A stretch of 64,000 nucleotides of DNA from assembly GCF_963676685.1 (NCBI RefSeq), contig NC_092354.1, positions 66,228,241-66,292,240 on the forward strand. Direction: 5' to 3'. Origin of the DNA: Mytilus edulis. Its lineage: Eukaryota; Mollusca; Bivalvia; Mytilida; Mytilidae. Shown here piece by piece: positions 30,938 to 43,003 of the stretch (positions within the stretch are counted from its first letter, which is position 1; each line of letters opens with the position of its first letter). The translations under genes were made by a program, and so were the position numbers. The notes beneath the pieces are model-generated. The model searched no databases. It was not told the DNA's origin and worked only from the letters and a program-made list of their open reading frames with translations.

Positions 30938-32998
30938 ATGGAGGTGACCATTGTCTCAGAGGTAGATGTCTACATCACTGTTATAACTGCTGGTAATGTT
31001 AACTTAACCAAACAAATTATAAACGATCCATTCAGTATAGACACTGTTACTACCCTAAGGGAACAAGAAAACTGTGAAAAGACCAAGCAAGTCATTGATA
31101 TAGCTGAACCAAAATTTTATTTAACAGCTTCCACTACATGCGTATCAGCCAATGAAGTCCTTAACTCAAGTCATGTGACCAGAGAGGATCAATCATCTAC
31201 TAATTCTAATGGTAATCAGGCAGAACCTTCAGATGATGAAAATGAAAATGTTGAAGCAATTGACATTACAGACCAAAATCATGAAAACATGGTACCAGAA
31301 ATTAAGGAGGAAAGAGCAGAGCAAATTGTCACACGTGCTAAAAGATTAAGGAAAAGACCAGAAAAATGTAGTGGTATGTTAGCTACAAACTCAAAGAGAA
31401 GAAAACCATGCCCTCCTCTTTCAAAAACACGAGCAAAAATTTCAACTAAAACCAAATATTGTAGTGCAATTGATTTACAGGCCAATATTAATGATGTCAA
31501 TATGTTCATTTTGAGTGAGACTCAAGATGGGGATTCAGGTAATAATGATAATCAGGAAGGGAAAGTTGACAATGTGAAAATCGAGTTGCTACTAGATGAA
31601 AACAAGAAAATTGAATGTAACATTTGTAACAAAGTTTTTCCTAGAAAAAAGGAATTGAGATCACATATGAAAATACACAAAAAAAGTTTTCCGTGTGAGA
31701 TTTGCGGACAGGTTTTTCAAAGAAGTCATAGTCTTAAAATGCATTATAAGAAGAGTAACAATGGTAAGCAAAACAAATGTTCATACTGTGATGAAACCTT
31801 TACTCAGTTGTGCAAAATGCATGTCCACGAGAGAGTTCATACAGGAGAAACACCATATTCGTGCAACATTTGTGGAGAAAATTTTAGCCACAGTGTGGAA
31901 TGTCGACTACACATGCGAAAAAATCACACAGGAGAACAACAGAAAAATGTCAAATATTTTACATGCCAAATTTGTAATGCATCATTCAAAAGAAGGGATA
32001 CATTGAGAATCCATTATAAAAGGCATAATGGTGAGAAACCGTTTGAATGCAGTTATTGTGATATGAGATTCATTTTAAAATTTGAAATGCAAAAGCATGA
32101 AAAAATTCATACCGATGATGTGAAAGAATATAAATGTGACATTTGTAGTCGTGAGATGCGATCAAAATATGAATTTCAACAACATTTACGAAGGCACAAT
32201 GGTGAAAAATCTCATATATGTGAAATATGTGGTAGGGGATTCTTCGAGAAGAGAAAATTAGAAAATCATGTCAAGTTACATAGCAATGAAAAAGCTTTTA
32301 TTTGTCATTTGTGTGGAAAAGGTTTGAGTCATTCTGGTGCCTTGGCTTCTCATATTAGAAATCATACAAAGGTCAAAGGTTATACATGTAATATTTGTGA
32401 TCGTGCGTTCTTACATCCTATCAGGCTTGAACGCCATATGAAGACACACACTGGAGACAAACCATTTAAATGTGAAACGTGTGGTTTTCAAACAGCAGAT
32501 GCAGGCACACTTAAAGTACACAAACGTCGCCATACGGGTGAAAAACCGTACAAGTGTTTAGTGTGTCTGAAATCATTTCGAGCGCTGCGTAACCTGAAGA
32601 AACACCAGACGATACACCGACCTAACAAAATTGATAGAAGGAGAAAAAACCCTGATAATGTTAAACCAACTACATGTTTAATTTGTCAGAAAAACTTCAC
32701 CATTCATAAAAGCTTAAAACGCCATCTTAAAAATGTGCATGGCAAAAGCATAGATCAAAATGACAACGGCCATCTTGAAAATGAACATGGCAAAGATATA
32801 GATCAAAACAGGCAAAATGAGAATGTTCATCTTGAGAATGCGCAAGGCAATTTTATGAATCAAGTTGAGAATGGCAAAGGTCTTGATCAAAATGAAAGTA
32901 ATCTAAATCATGTCAATGTAAAAAGAGCTACTAAAGAAGTGATTATTGAAGAAGGTGTTGATTTTCACCAGGATCAAATATTGGTGTATTATATTTGA
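30938..32998 (+). CDS. C2H2 zinc-finger protein with 13 fingers, coding part in one exon
   Basis: The ATG at 30938 is chosen because it follows an acceptor (TATTTTTCAG, ending at 30933) by four bases. The open frame continues upstream to 30884, but that part reads like intron. The protein is 686 residues. Residues 1-220 are an acidic, disordered N-terminus with a basic patch near 133-150 (KRLRKRP, KRRKP), a likely nuclear localisation signal. Residues about 227-604 carry 13 C2H2 fingers joined by TGEKP-type linkers; finger 2 lacks its second zinc histidine (HYKKSN). The tail repeats HGKxIDQN/HLENxHG and ends ILVYYI. There is no KRAB, BTB or ZAD domain. It is probably a nuclear DNA-binding regulator; the target is unknown. 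Possible poly-A signals are AATAAA at 33857 and 34074. Confidence 0.9.
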   Translation: MEVTIVSEVDVYITVITAGNVNLTKQIINDPFSIDTVTTLREQENCEKTKQVIDIAEPKFYLTASTTCVSANEVLNSSHVTREDQSSTNSNGNQAEPSDDENENVEAIDITDQNHENMVPEIKEERAEQIVTRAKRLRKRPEKCSGMLATNSKRRKPCPPLSKTRAKISTKTKYCSAIDLQANINDVNMFILSETQDGDSGNNDNQEGKVDNVKIELLLDENKKIECNICNKVFPRKKELRSHMKIHKKSFPCEICGQVFQRSHSLKMHYKKSNNGKQNKCSYCDETFTQLCKMHVHERVHTGETPYSCNICGENFSHSVECRLHMRKNHTGEQQKNVKYFTCQICNASFKRRDTLRIHYKRHNGEKPFECSYCDMRFILKFEMQKHEKIHTDDVKEYKCDICSREMRSKYEFQQHLRRHNGEKSHICEICGRGFFEKRKLENHVKLHSNEKAFICHLCGKGLSHSGALASHIRNHTKVKGYTCNICDRAFLHPIRLERHMKTHTGDKPFKCETCGFQTADAGTLKVHKRRHTGEKPYKCLVCLKSFRALRNLKKHQTIHRPNKIDRRRKNPDNVKPTTCLICQKNFTIHKSLKRHLKNVHGKSIDQNDNGHLENEHGKDIDQNRQNENVHLENAQGNFMNQVENGKGLDQNESNLNHVNVKRATKEVIIEEGVDFHQDQILVYYI

Positions 32999-35000
32999 TA
33001 TTTAAGTTCTATAATATTGAATACTGTAAGTTGAGAAATTATTTGGTGTGCATTTATGATTGTGATTTTGTCATTTTAGGGTTAAAAAGTCAAATGCAAT
33101 TTTAAATTTTGCTATATTGAGAAAAATCCTGTTTAATTCATATAAAAAAATCAAAATGCCAGTTTATATTATTGCGATAATAACATTAACACTGTACATA
33201 GCATTTTTCCGAATAACAATATTAAAAACATTGCAATAATTTCTGAAATTGCAGTAAAGTTATGTAAACATGGTAAATAAGCTCAAATTATTTTTAAATA
33301 GCTAAGGTCATGAAGGTTTTGAAGAAATAAGTTTAAAGAAATTTAAAGATATGTCATACTATAGTCATGATAGTGTAATTGACATATTAATCTTCTGATT
33401 GATTGATTGATTATACTGAACTTTAAAAGTGACCAAACCTTCTTGATTGTGGTTAAAGTCAATGACAGTAGTGGGTAGTGACACCTTGATGTATTATAAA
33501 TTTACTCATACATGTACATTTATATACATGTAAGACGGTGGTTTGCTTTTTTGAAAATTGGCATTTCTATAGCATGTACATGTATATAAAATTATGTGTT
33601 TTATCATATTTTTTGGCTGTAATTTCTACATGTTCTAAAAACATGAAATAACACCATATTTGTGTGTAAATATAAGCAGTTAGAGACCTCATGTGTATAA
33701 TATTTAGATTTGACCTTTAATATATATAATAATATTTACTTGTTAACAGATAGTAAAAATGTACCTCATTATTTGCTATTTAATTGATTCAACTTTCCAA
33801 TCATGCAATATGTTGCATTTATCTGAATTAAAATCAATTCTACATGTACATAAAAGAATAAAAAAATCTATAACTTGATGGACAATCAACTGTAAATGTA
33901 TTGTAATGTTCTTCTTAATTAATCTAATGAATAGATTTGTCCAGAACAGCTGTGCATATATTGGCATTTATTGTTTTTGTTTAAACATAAAGGATTGGAT
34001 ATACATGTATCTACATAAATGTATTTTAGATATATATTTTTATTTATAAAAACACATTTCTTCATTTTATGGAAATAAAGGTAGATCATAAGTAAATATT
34101 TTTTGAGACAGAATTTTCTTATACTTAGTCAGAATGAAGATTTTAATATGCTCTTTTCAAATATATAATAAAAAGGAGGGGTCACCGTGCTATTTTTCAA
34201 GCTATGAGTCGTTGAAAATTGCCTAAATTTGGTTAGATTGTTCATGGGAAAACACATTTGTGTGCATAAAAAAAATCTATGAGATAGAATTTTGAAAAAA
34301 ATTGTGAAAAGATAGGTTTTGTAATATGTTTTAAGAAAATAAAAAGAAAAAATGGTGTCACCGAACTTGTTTTCTTGCTTCAAGTAAAAAGAAAAAAATT
34401 CCCTATTTGTCCAGTATAATTTTTTTACTAAAAGAGTTATCTTCCCTTAAATGGCTCGTTTGAAAAAAATGATTCTAAAAGCAAGAAAAATAATATTTGT
34501 TGAAATATTTTGGATTATACAATAAATTTTCAAGTTTTCTTTATATTATTAAACAGTCTAACCAATAAATTGCAAATCTGTATTCAAATTTGCAGATTTA
34601 GGCAAATAACTAGATGACTAGACCGATTTTTTACTGTGATTGTTCAATCCAAGATGGCGGTATACCATGAATCTACCTTAAACAGTTAAATGATTTTTGA
34701 AAAAAGGGGAGATAATTAATTTCTTAGAGTTGAAATTTTCCATTTAGGAATAACATGAATAAAAATTATGTTTACTTGAGAGTTGAAGTCTACAAACTGA
34801 TGGATATATTCAAAATGATATTGAGATACCATAATTATTATTGAAGAAATTTTGTTTCAATGTAGTACATATGTATAGCATATTAAAATGCAAAAAAAAA
34901 ATATCTTTGTTTTTTAAATTTATAAGCAATTAAAGCATTTAGAAAATAGTAATTCTGAAAAAGATTAGTAATGTGATAAAACAATAGATTTGAGATTTTG
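32999..35000. other. 3' UTR and downstream flank of the zinc-finger gene
   Basis: This is AT-rich DNA. TGAT repeats occur at 33396-33411, and AATAAA motifs at 33857-33862 and 34074-34079 could end the transcript. No exon is supported. Confidence 0.4.
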
Positions 35001-35004
35001 CCAT

Positions 35005-35300
35005 CACTTGGTAAAATAAGTAGATGCGGTAATGATGCAAATGAGACAAGACAACTATCCACTAAATGAGGTAGATGTAGATGATTCAACAATGAGCAAA
35101 TCTCATTCAGCATACATTGTTTGTAGCTACCTGTAGTTACAAAGGATCCAGACAAAATGTACAATTATTAAAACAAGAAAACTAACTCTCTGATTTATGT
35201 ACAAAATATCTGATAAACAGCAACACTGACAACAACTGAATAACATGTATAGGCTCTTTACCTTGGCAGACACATACAGAATGTGGAAGAGTTAAACACA
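35005..35300 (-). repeat. Degenerate retroelement 3' tail, minus orientation
   Basis: It contains GATGCGGTAATGATGCAAAT, GAGACAAGACAACTATCCAC, CAACAATGAGCAAATC and AGAATGTGGAAGAGTTAAAC, in the same order as the 18.4-kb copy. Confidence 0.6.
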
Positions 35301-35479
35301 TTAATCACCACTGACAAAGCTTTATATTTCAGAAGGTAGAATACCTGGATGCTTCATACATGAAACATGTATTTAGATACTCATCATGTATTGCAAACTC
35401 CCTCTCTGTCATATTTGCATTTTCCTTGACCTCATTTGCATTGTTTAGCAACTGCTTAAAAATTATATAATTGTATGCC

Positions 35480-36190
35480 CCATTTACTATACTTCATTTA
35501 TGGGCATTATGTGTTATGGTCTGTGAGTCCGTTCCTTTGTTCGTTCTTTCGTCCGTCCGTCTGTCCTGCTTCAGGTTAAAGTTTTTGGTCAAGGTAGTTT
35601 TTGATGAAGTTAAAAGACCAATCAACTTGAAACTTAATACACATGTTCCCTATGATATTATCTTTCTAATTTTAATGCAAGGTTAAAGTTTTTACCCCAT
35701 TTTCAAGATCTACTGAAAAATGATAGTTGGGATGGGGCATCTGTGTACTAGGGACACATTCTTGTTATGCAACATAATTTTCTCTCAAGTTAAAAGATCT
35801 AGGATAAATATGCTGTTATTGCATGGGATCATTTCAAGTAAATTCAAGATGTTCTTGTCTGTCAGACTACAGGTTATAATATTGGTCAATTTTTCACATA
35901 CTTATTATAACTTATGTACACATGTCCTAATGTATAAGCAATAGGTCGACTTGCATATATTTGGTCTATTACAATAAGGCATAATTCTAAGATGTATAAA
36001 ACTTTCAGGGTACATCTGACCTTGACTTTATTCCCTATGGTCATTTGTTAATATTAAGTTTTCCTGTTTCTGAGATATAAATGTACTACTAGCAATAGGT
36101 CAACTAAATTTGATGTATGGAATGGTTGCAAGGTGTTTATATCTGTCTGTTGAGGGTCATTCGATCTTGACCTCATTCTTATAGTTCATT
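35480..36190 (+). repeat. Dispersed repeat with GTCCGTCCGTCTGTCC head
   Basis: It starts GGGCATTATGTGTTATGGTC, then TTCGTCCGTCCGTCTGTCC, GGTTAAAGTTTTTGGTCAAG and CAATCAACTTGAAACTTAAT. The decayed continuation repeats AATAGGTC motifs. It is noncoding. I recognise the style from bivalve introns but cannot name the family. Confidence 0.5.
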
Positions 36191-36199
36191 GATCAATGT

Positions 36200-36700
36200 A
36201 ACAGAGAGAGGAAAAATACCATCTAGGAACAGTCAAACTCCTAAATCGAAAATAAACTGACAACGCCTGGCTAAAAATAAAGAAAACAAACAGTTAGTCA
36301 AACAATAGAACACATGACACAACATAGAAAACTACAGAATAAGCAATACGAACCCCACCAAAAACTAGGGGTGATCTCAGGTGTTCCGGAAGGGTAAACA
36401 GATCCTGCTCCACATGTGGAGCATTGTAACAATTTGGTGCAATGATATATCAATAAGGTTTAGTCTTGGTACCCCTATTTAACTATAACATAAGGTCTGG
36501 ATAGGGTTTTTAGAATAGAAAATAAAGGGCAAAAAGTTCAGTATAAAGGACAAAATATTATAAAGAATAGAGACAATGAGCATTCCTAGAGTTTATAAAT
36601 ATAAAGTGAATATGGATAAAAAAAAAAAAGTATACATATTTAAACAGAGAAAATAGTGACCAAGTCTAAGTTTAAAAACAAAAGACACTACCTCATGACC
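36200..36700. repeat. Dispersed repeat remnants
   Basis: GGTGATCTCAGGTGTTCCGG, AGGGTAAACAGATCCTGCTC and CACATGTGGAGCA resemble a common bivalve repeat. They are followed by an A-rich AAGAATAGAG block like those near 14.95 and 55.1 kb. Confidence 0.4.
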
Positions 36701-36762
36701 CGCATTAACGGATTACAGATGCATTCAGATCTAGAATTTTTAGGAAGGCGAACACTAAGGCA

Positions 36763-36818
36763 TCAATTGTAAAGTTATGTAGCGCCACATCAATTGTAAA
36801 GTTATGTAGCGCCATAAG
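36763..36818. repeat. Tandem duplication, 2 x about 28 bp
   Basis: CATCAATTGTAAAGTTATGT, then AGCGCCA, occurs twice back to back with no mismatches. Confidence 0.85.
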
Positions 36819-37263
36819 TTCCCCGTCCATAAATCCTCATCGTGATTGAGTGTTGCTTGATTGAGGTCCAGTGGCAACTATTATATGCACATTTAGGATC
36901 AGAAACCGTAAATAATTGATACTATAAGTCACCAGGGGGAAGGGGTCGAGAAGTTCGTACGAACCCCTTTGAAAAAAAATAAGCACTGTTAACGTCAACG
37001 TTCTGTTTGAATTGTAAGTGTTAAAGTTGTGTATGATTGTATCGTGAGTCCATGTAAAAACCCCATCCTAGAAAATTAATGGCTACGTATTCGGGCCTGT
37101 ATGTACATTGTAGCTGTTAAGTTTGCGAGAGGGCATGCTGTACTTTGGTAAGTTGTGATAACTAGGTTGGCCGAACAAGATGACGCTCAAGAGATATTGT
37201 GAAACTGTTTGACGTTTGTTTTTCCTTATCGTGTGATGATTTTATTGAAACACCAATAATTTA

Positions 37264-37490
37264 TGAGGCCCCTCATGGGGGAGTCCTAGTAATCACATAA
37301 TCACCATTTTTTTGCCAATATAATCACATAATCATTAAATATTTGCTTATCTTTAGTAATCAAATAATCATAAACTAAAAATACAGTCGTAGGTAATCAA
37401 ATAATCATGAAATATTTGGCTTAATAATCAAATAATCATTAAAAAAACGGCCAAGTAATCACATAATCAAAAACCCCATGAGGGCCCTCA
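37264..37490. mobile_element. MITE with TGAGGCCCCTCATGGGG ends and AATCA(A/C)ATAATCA array
   Basis: The left end TGAGGCCCCTCATGGGG and the right end CCCCATGAGGGCCCTCA are inverted. TTTA(T) flanks both sides. The interior has at least six copies of AATCA(A/C)ATAATCA. Confidence 0.8.
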
Positions 37491-37993
37491 TTTATAACTT
37501 TAGGGTCAAAATTTTTATAACCCAATAAACTAACCAGTTGTAAAATCATTGTAACAAATTTATAACTGGAAATCTTCTCTTTAAACTTCTTATTTTGAAT
37601 ATTTGTAATGGATATTTGCGGGTTTGACAGGTAAATTGTCTTAATTTACATGATATCATGTTATTATAATGTCATTTCCGTAAATTTGTTTAGAGCTAAA
37701 TAATTTCTCTCAGTGGTTCACATTTCTTGTCGTTTGTTTACTACTATTTAAAATATCTTTCGACTTTGATTTCTTGAGAAGAAGAGGAAAATGTCGCAGG
37801 ATATTCATACCATCTGATACATGTATGTAATTTCTTGTCATATTCAGACTCATTTGAGATGAAGTTATGATCCTCCTGGCTTCTTTCATAAAAGCTGCCC
37901 TAATTAAATTTTTTAGTGCAGGTTCTTAATTGTGTAAATTTGTGTATACCGTGTCTGTATATGTTTTGTAGTCTTGATCGAGTCGGTTTCCCA

Positions 37994-38247
37994 AGGATGA
38001 AATTTGAAAAAAATATGCAGGACAGGAGTTTTGAGTAAAAAAAAGGCAGGATGAGACACTTTGCAAAAAAAAGGCAGAATGACAATTTAGGTAAAAAAAG
38101 TCAGGATAAACTAATAAAAAAAAAGGCAGGACCGAATAGAGTGAAAAATAAAAAGGCAGGACAGAGATTACAACTAAAAAAAATGCAGGACAAAATTTTT
38201 CATCCTAGCCCCCCCTCCCCCCACATAAAAATCAAATGGTAGCTCCC
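37994..38247. mobile_element. Harbinger-like MITE copy, left-truncated
   Basis: The interior has repeated AAAAAAGGCAGGA blocks. The right end is ATCAAATGGTAGCTCCC followed by TTA. It is the same family as 46331-46617 and 59585-59870. Confidence 0.8.
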
Positions 38248-38439
38248 TTAGGTCCACTACCTTCAACACGTAGCCGTGGATTACACCGACTGACAGCAAG
38301 CTGTATATATATATGAAATTTATTACTTCATTGCAAAGACGGGTTAAAATGCCAGCATAATATACAAGAAACATTTTGGGAAAGGTATCATCATCATGCC
38401 ATGTACCGAAAGCTTTATTATTGAGCCTAGTATAGGTGA

Positions 38440-38660
38440 TTGGGTGATCTAGCGCGTCGGGCAAAATTCCATGTAAAAATAAAAGAAAAAGCGCTTCGGG
38501 CACAGTGCAAGGCGATTTGGAGCCACGTCACCAAATAGCACGAGTTCGGAACCCGGCGAGGGAAGAACAAAACAACTTGCGAAAGCAAATTAACAAATCT
38601 AACATTGTTGGGCTGATGTTAGACGAATATAAAGCGAGAGAAAAAATATATCGTTAAACA
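38440..38660 (+). mobile_element. tRNA-derived SINE remnant
   Basis: GCGCTTCGGGCACAGTGCAA, then GAGTTCGGAACCCGGCGAGG, resembles an RNA polymerase III B box with one inserted base. GCGAAAGCAAATTAACAAAT, then CTAACATTGTTGGGCTGATG, follows, as in bivalve SINEs I recall. The left part looks duplicated (AGCGCGTCGGGCA near 38450). It is decayed. Confidence 0.5.
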
Positions 38661-39419
38661 TTGTATCTTATGTAATACCCTAAAATCCTTAGTGGAGCGT
38701 ACTATATAGTCACAGCTTGTAATGATCGATTAGACTAGATAAGCATCTTTTAGTATCACACCCTTAGCATTATTTATTGAATTTTGTGTATATAGACATG
38801 TTGTGTAGTTGATGGTCTTAAATTTTGCAATTTTTTAAAGGTAAGAAATTATTCATCATCAATCGTGACTCAATTCCTTGTAAAAAAATTAAGTTGCAGA
38901 TTCAAGGGGTATAATTGTGAAGTAGAAGTATCAAAGCCCGGCCCCTTTTTGATCGCGAGAAATTATTGTGTATTCTTAAAATATAGTAAATATATATGAA
39001 GCTTCGCTGCGTTCGACAATTTGATACATTCACCATTTTGACAATCCCCACCCCGTTTTATCCCCCGAAATCCCGCCCCACTTCCTGGTGTAGAAAAGGG
39101 TAGAATATTACTGATTGATTGACTTAATGTGTTCATGGTGTTGGTATTCATTATTGCAGTTTTACACTGACCGCAGCAATTTTTTGACATATCTCTTTTT
39201 GGAAATTTTAATGTTTTTAACTGCCTTTAGAAGTAGAAAAATCTTGAAAAGATTTCATTAAGAATACACTCGTATCATGGAAGTTAGATGACAGTATGTT
39301 TATGGATGAAATAAGATGTAATGAGTATAATGAAAATATATATCCAAAGAGACTGCAACCAAACAACACGAACATTTCATTGTCATCACATTAAATATTA
39401 AACATAATCTATAAAAATA

Positions 39420-39840
39420 AGGAGATGTTGTATGAGACAACACAATTATCCGCCAAAGTTCAAATCAAGTGGATGTACACAATTTCAATATCTTCATTTA
39501 TACCCAACATCCAAATAAATCGCTCAGGATTTTGTAAATAGGCAAAAGAAGGACATTGCAATCTTATAGCATTTGTAAGATTACAATGCTCAACTTTATA
39601 CTTTGCATAAGTCAGTAACAAGTGGTTATCATCTTCTGCGTCGCCAGATAAGCAATTTATATACACAATTTATTTTGCCTGATAAAACCTTGATATATCT
39701 TCCTAACTCTATTTGAAGTTTATGAGCTGACATTCTGAATCCTATATTTTAAAAATATAAATGTAAATCAATTGTATCTGATTTTATGCCCTTTATGGGC
39801 CCTGTAATTTAGGAAATAAAAATATTCTATTCTATTCTAT
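39420..39840. mobile_element. Retroelement fragments with (TATTC)n end
   Basis: A minus-strand frame at 39666-39460 contains NCLSGDAEDDNHLLLTYAKY, like the zinc-knuckle end of LINE proteins (Cys/His partly lost). The plus-strand sequence GCCCTTTATGGGCCCTGTAA, then AATAAAAATATTCTATTC, looks like a LINE 3' end. Two nested or adjacent relics are likely. Confidence 0.45.
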
Positions 39841-39965
39841 ACGTAAATTCGCTGGGGGTTGAGACTAGGACAAAAAACCCTAAACGTTAAGCGTCCAGGT
39901 TTTTCAGGATAACTTGATGAAAAAACATATTTACATATGGAAAGTTTATATAAAAAACTCTGCTA

Positions 39966-40007
39966 TATATAGCAAGAGTGAGGTATATATAGCCTCACTC
40001 TTGCTTA
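39966..40007. repeat. Hairpin AGCAAGAGTGAGG / CCTCACTCTTGCT
   Basis: A 13-bp perfect stem is separated by TATATATAG. It has no T-run and lies in gene-free DNA. Confidence 0.8.
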
Positions 40008-40019
40008 ACATTTCTGAAG

Positions 40020-42060
40020 AAGATTCAAATAAATTTTACATTTCTCGACAAATCATCCAAATATTCGCTTAAAACATGAGATCCTTGCAATATTCACAAG
40101 AGAACAGAGAAATTATAGGTCATTATACTAGGAATAAATATAAATTTCGGGGAGGATGGAACACTTCGATCTTTTGTGGTTGCGATACTGAATCAGCTGA
40201 GACATCGAGTACCCCTAGCAGCCTTTCATCCTTTCGATTTACGATGAAAAACCAAACTGCATGCCATATTTTTACAATATATATCTATATAGCTACACGT
40301 ATCATACCATAGCTAACTATCCTGCTTACTTAATTTCATGGAAAATATCTGATGCATTTATGAATGTATGATTACTTTTAATCGCATCCAAAAATAAATA
40401 GTTTCAGTCTGATACTTATGATGCAATAAGCGAAAAGCCACCTGTCATATATTTCACAGTAAATTCTCAACCAAATATACATACATGAATCATAAGAACA
40501 TATTACGACATTGGAAAAATTACCTAATTCCAGAGGCTTACCCCCTTAAGCACATTACGAAAGTATCCACCCCTCCCCCTTTTTCCGATGTAAATTTATT
40601 TACATAACGCTTTTACTTGTACATTAATGTAATAATTATAACTAATTTGGTGAAATATTAGTACAATTGAACTTTGACCTGATATTACTTTTGCAAAGCC
40701 TAGGCTAATCTAATTATTCTAATGTATGCGACAGTCAAACACATAACAATTTTTGTTTGGCCGTCGAATGCCTTTACTACGCCAATCGATTTCTGTGTAA
40801 TGCGGTTTATGCAGTAGTGTAATTCTGCATGCAATTGGTTTTTGTTGAGTGCCGTTATTTATAGATACATCCTTTCAACGAACATGGTGTAATTTTGTGT
40901 ACAGGGAAATAGCTATTTAGAACATCATGTTATGTACATTGGAACGTGTACATGGTGTAAGTACACACATAATTATCTTTCTTAAATTTCACTTAGTATT
41001 CACTTATTTATGATATTGGGTTTTGGTTAAAACGATCTAAATATGATGAGAATTTACTGCTTTTATAAAAAAGATAATAGTCTTGTGTATTGTAAAGCAT
41101 TTGTATTCAATCATCATATTTCTTTCTTAATTATGTCCGATTGTAATGTGAAATCAGTGTTTTTATTCTTTATATACAGGGGACGCTAAGATAAGATAAG
41201 ATATTTAATTTTCCAAATTATATCCCCATGGGTAGGGGGCATACACATATAAAAAAATGTTTTTCTGTTACAAATCATGATTTATTGTTTTATGTGTACA
41301 TGTTATTCTGCCCATCAAGGGCCCTTGATTGGAATAATAAATATTCATATATATATACCAAATGTAATCTTAACACCATACAGTACTTTACATGACATTC
41401 ATAATACACCTATATATATATGTAAATCAGTACATAACCCCGGCTACATATATACCTGCTGAAAAGTTCAACGCCGGGAGAACATTTTTGAACATGTAGA
41501 TAATTTTGCCTGGAGACAACTTACGAAACTGACTGTTCGATTTAATATGTATGTATGACTCACAAATTAAGATGGATGTCAAACTTAAACCATTCAGTTG
41601 TTGTGAATGATGAAACTTTAAAAGTATATAATATAGTAGACTAGTCAACAAAAGATAACTTCACAAGGGGAGGGGGAAATCTTAATATATTGTTTCTCAT
41701 GTTAATTACTAATCGGATCAGAATTTTCTCCCGACCCCAACCCTTTCCGCTCCAGAGTAACAGATGGTGATATACAATGGGTCATACGGGGATGAGGAAG
41801 GGTGGTTGCTCATCATTCACAAAGGTGTAACGACAAATGTGTCGCTTTCATGGATCACCTTTAAGACATGTCAATGATACTGAATGAAATATAATGAAAG
41901 AAATTTATAGGTCAAGTTGTGATCAAGGATTTGCATTAAATACTACTTTGTTATACAAAAATGGTCTCAAATGCCAACAAGAAAACACAATATATTAAAC
42001 CAGGATTCAATACTAGCTGAAACAAGAAGAAAATTTTAAGAAAGCGAAATGTTTATTGAT
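40020..42060. other. AT-rich gene-free stretch
   Basis: I see no supported exon, RNA gene or clear mobile element in this stretch. Only short chance open frames occur. Confidence 0.4.
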
Positions 42061-42072
42061 ACATACATATTA

Positions 42073-42321
42073 GAGGGGGAGGACAGGGGGGTACCATTTT
42101 CCCTTCTCCCACCCTCTTCTCCTTTCTCCTACCCCTCTTCTCCTTTCTCCTATACCCCTTTTCTCCTTATTTTATTTTTTTTTTATTTACCGGAAAAAAG
42201 AGAGATATTTTATTTTTTTATATTTTATTTTTTTCTCCAACTTTTTCTCCTTTCTCCCAGCCTTCCTCTCCTTTCTCCTACCCCCTTTCTCCCTGTCTCC
42301 CTTACCCCTGTCCTCCCCCTC
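42073..42321. mobile_element. Polypyrimidine MITE with GAGGGGGAGGACAGGGG ends
   Basis: GAGGGGGAGGACAGGGG at 42073 is mirrored by CCCCTGTCCTCCCCCTC ending at 42321. The flanks are TATTA-like. The interior repeats TCTCCTTTCTCCTACCCC, which creates a spurious 108-codon frame. Confidence 0.75.
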
Positions 42322-43000
42322 ATATTATTATTGTTGGGAATAATGGACCTAACAAATTTATGTCTTTTACATTGATAGCTTTTTTGTGGCTTAAATTGTT
42401 AGTTTGTGAATTTAAGTGTCAAATGATCCCTTTGCACTGGATATTTAATACTAAATGCAATGAGTTATTTATGCAAATTAACGTCGTCTAGCTAACGACA
42501 TGGCTAACAGAGACCGAGAATTTAGATAAGGCCAAAACAATAATAGTTGTTTACCATGTTTACGGTTTCCCTAAATGCCCTTTATCATGTTTATATTGTT
42601 TAAAATCTCAAACACAACGTATTTCTTGTTTGCAGTTTTAGTATTCAATTTATACAAATCAGATGGTGTTAAATGTCAAGGAAAACTATTTAATAATAAA
42701 TAGAATCTACCAAACTACATTTGTACTATGCTACCCAGTTTGGATTATCATTTGCATGTTGATGGAGAAATTCCAAAACACCAAATTAACTGATTTTAAA
42801 ATGGATTGATAAAATTTGTAAACTAATCCATCATAAAAGGAAGTGTTTTTAACACTGATAACTTGAGTGAGACTCGACTAAAAAATAATTATTGTCTACT
42901 TGACGTATTATCCGGTTCAAGCTAGGATATTCAAAACAAAGTTGTACGTCTGATTTAATTTCTTTAGTTTATAACAAGATTAATACAAATGAATAATTTT
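42322..43000. other. Gene-free stretch
   Basis: I see nothing beyond AT-rich sequence here. Confidence 0.4.
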
Positions 43001-43003
43001 CGA

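Noticed and set aside
42049-42375. 108-codon plus-strand frame
   Set aside because: It is low-complexity Pro/Ser/Leu sequence from the polypyrimidine MITE.
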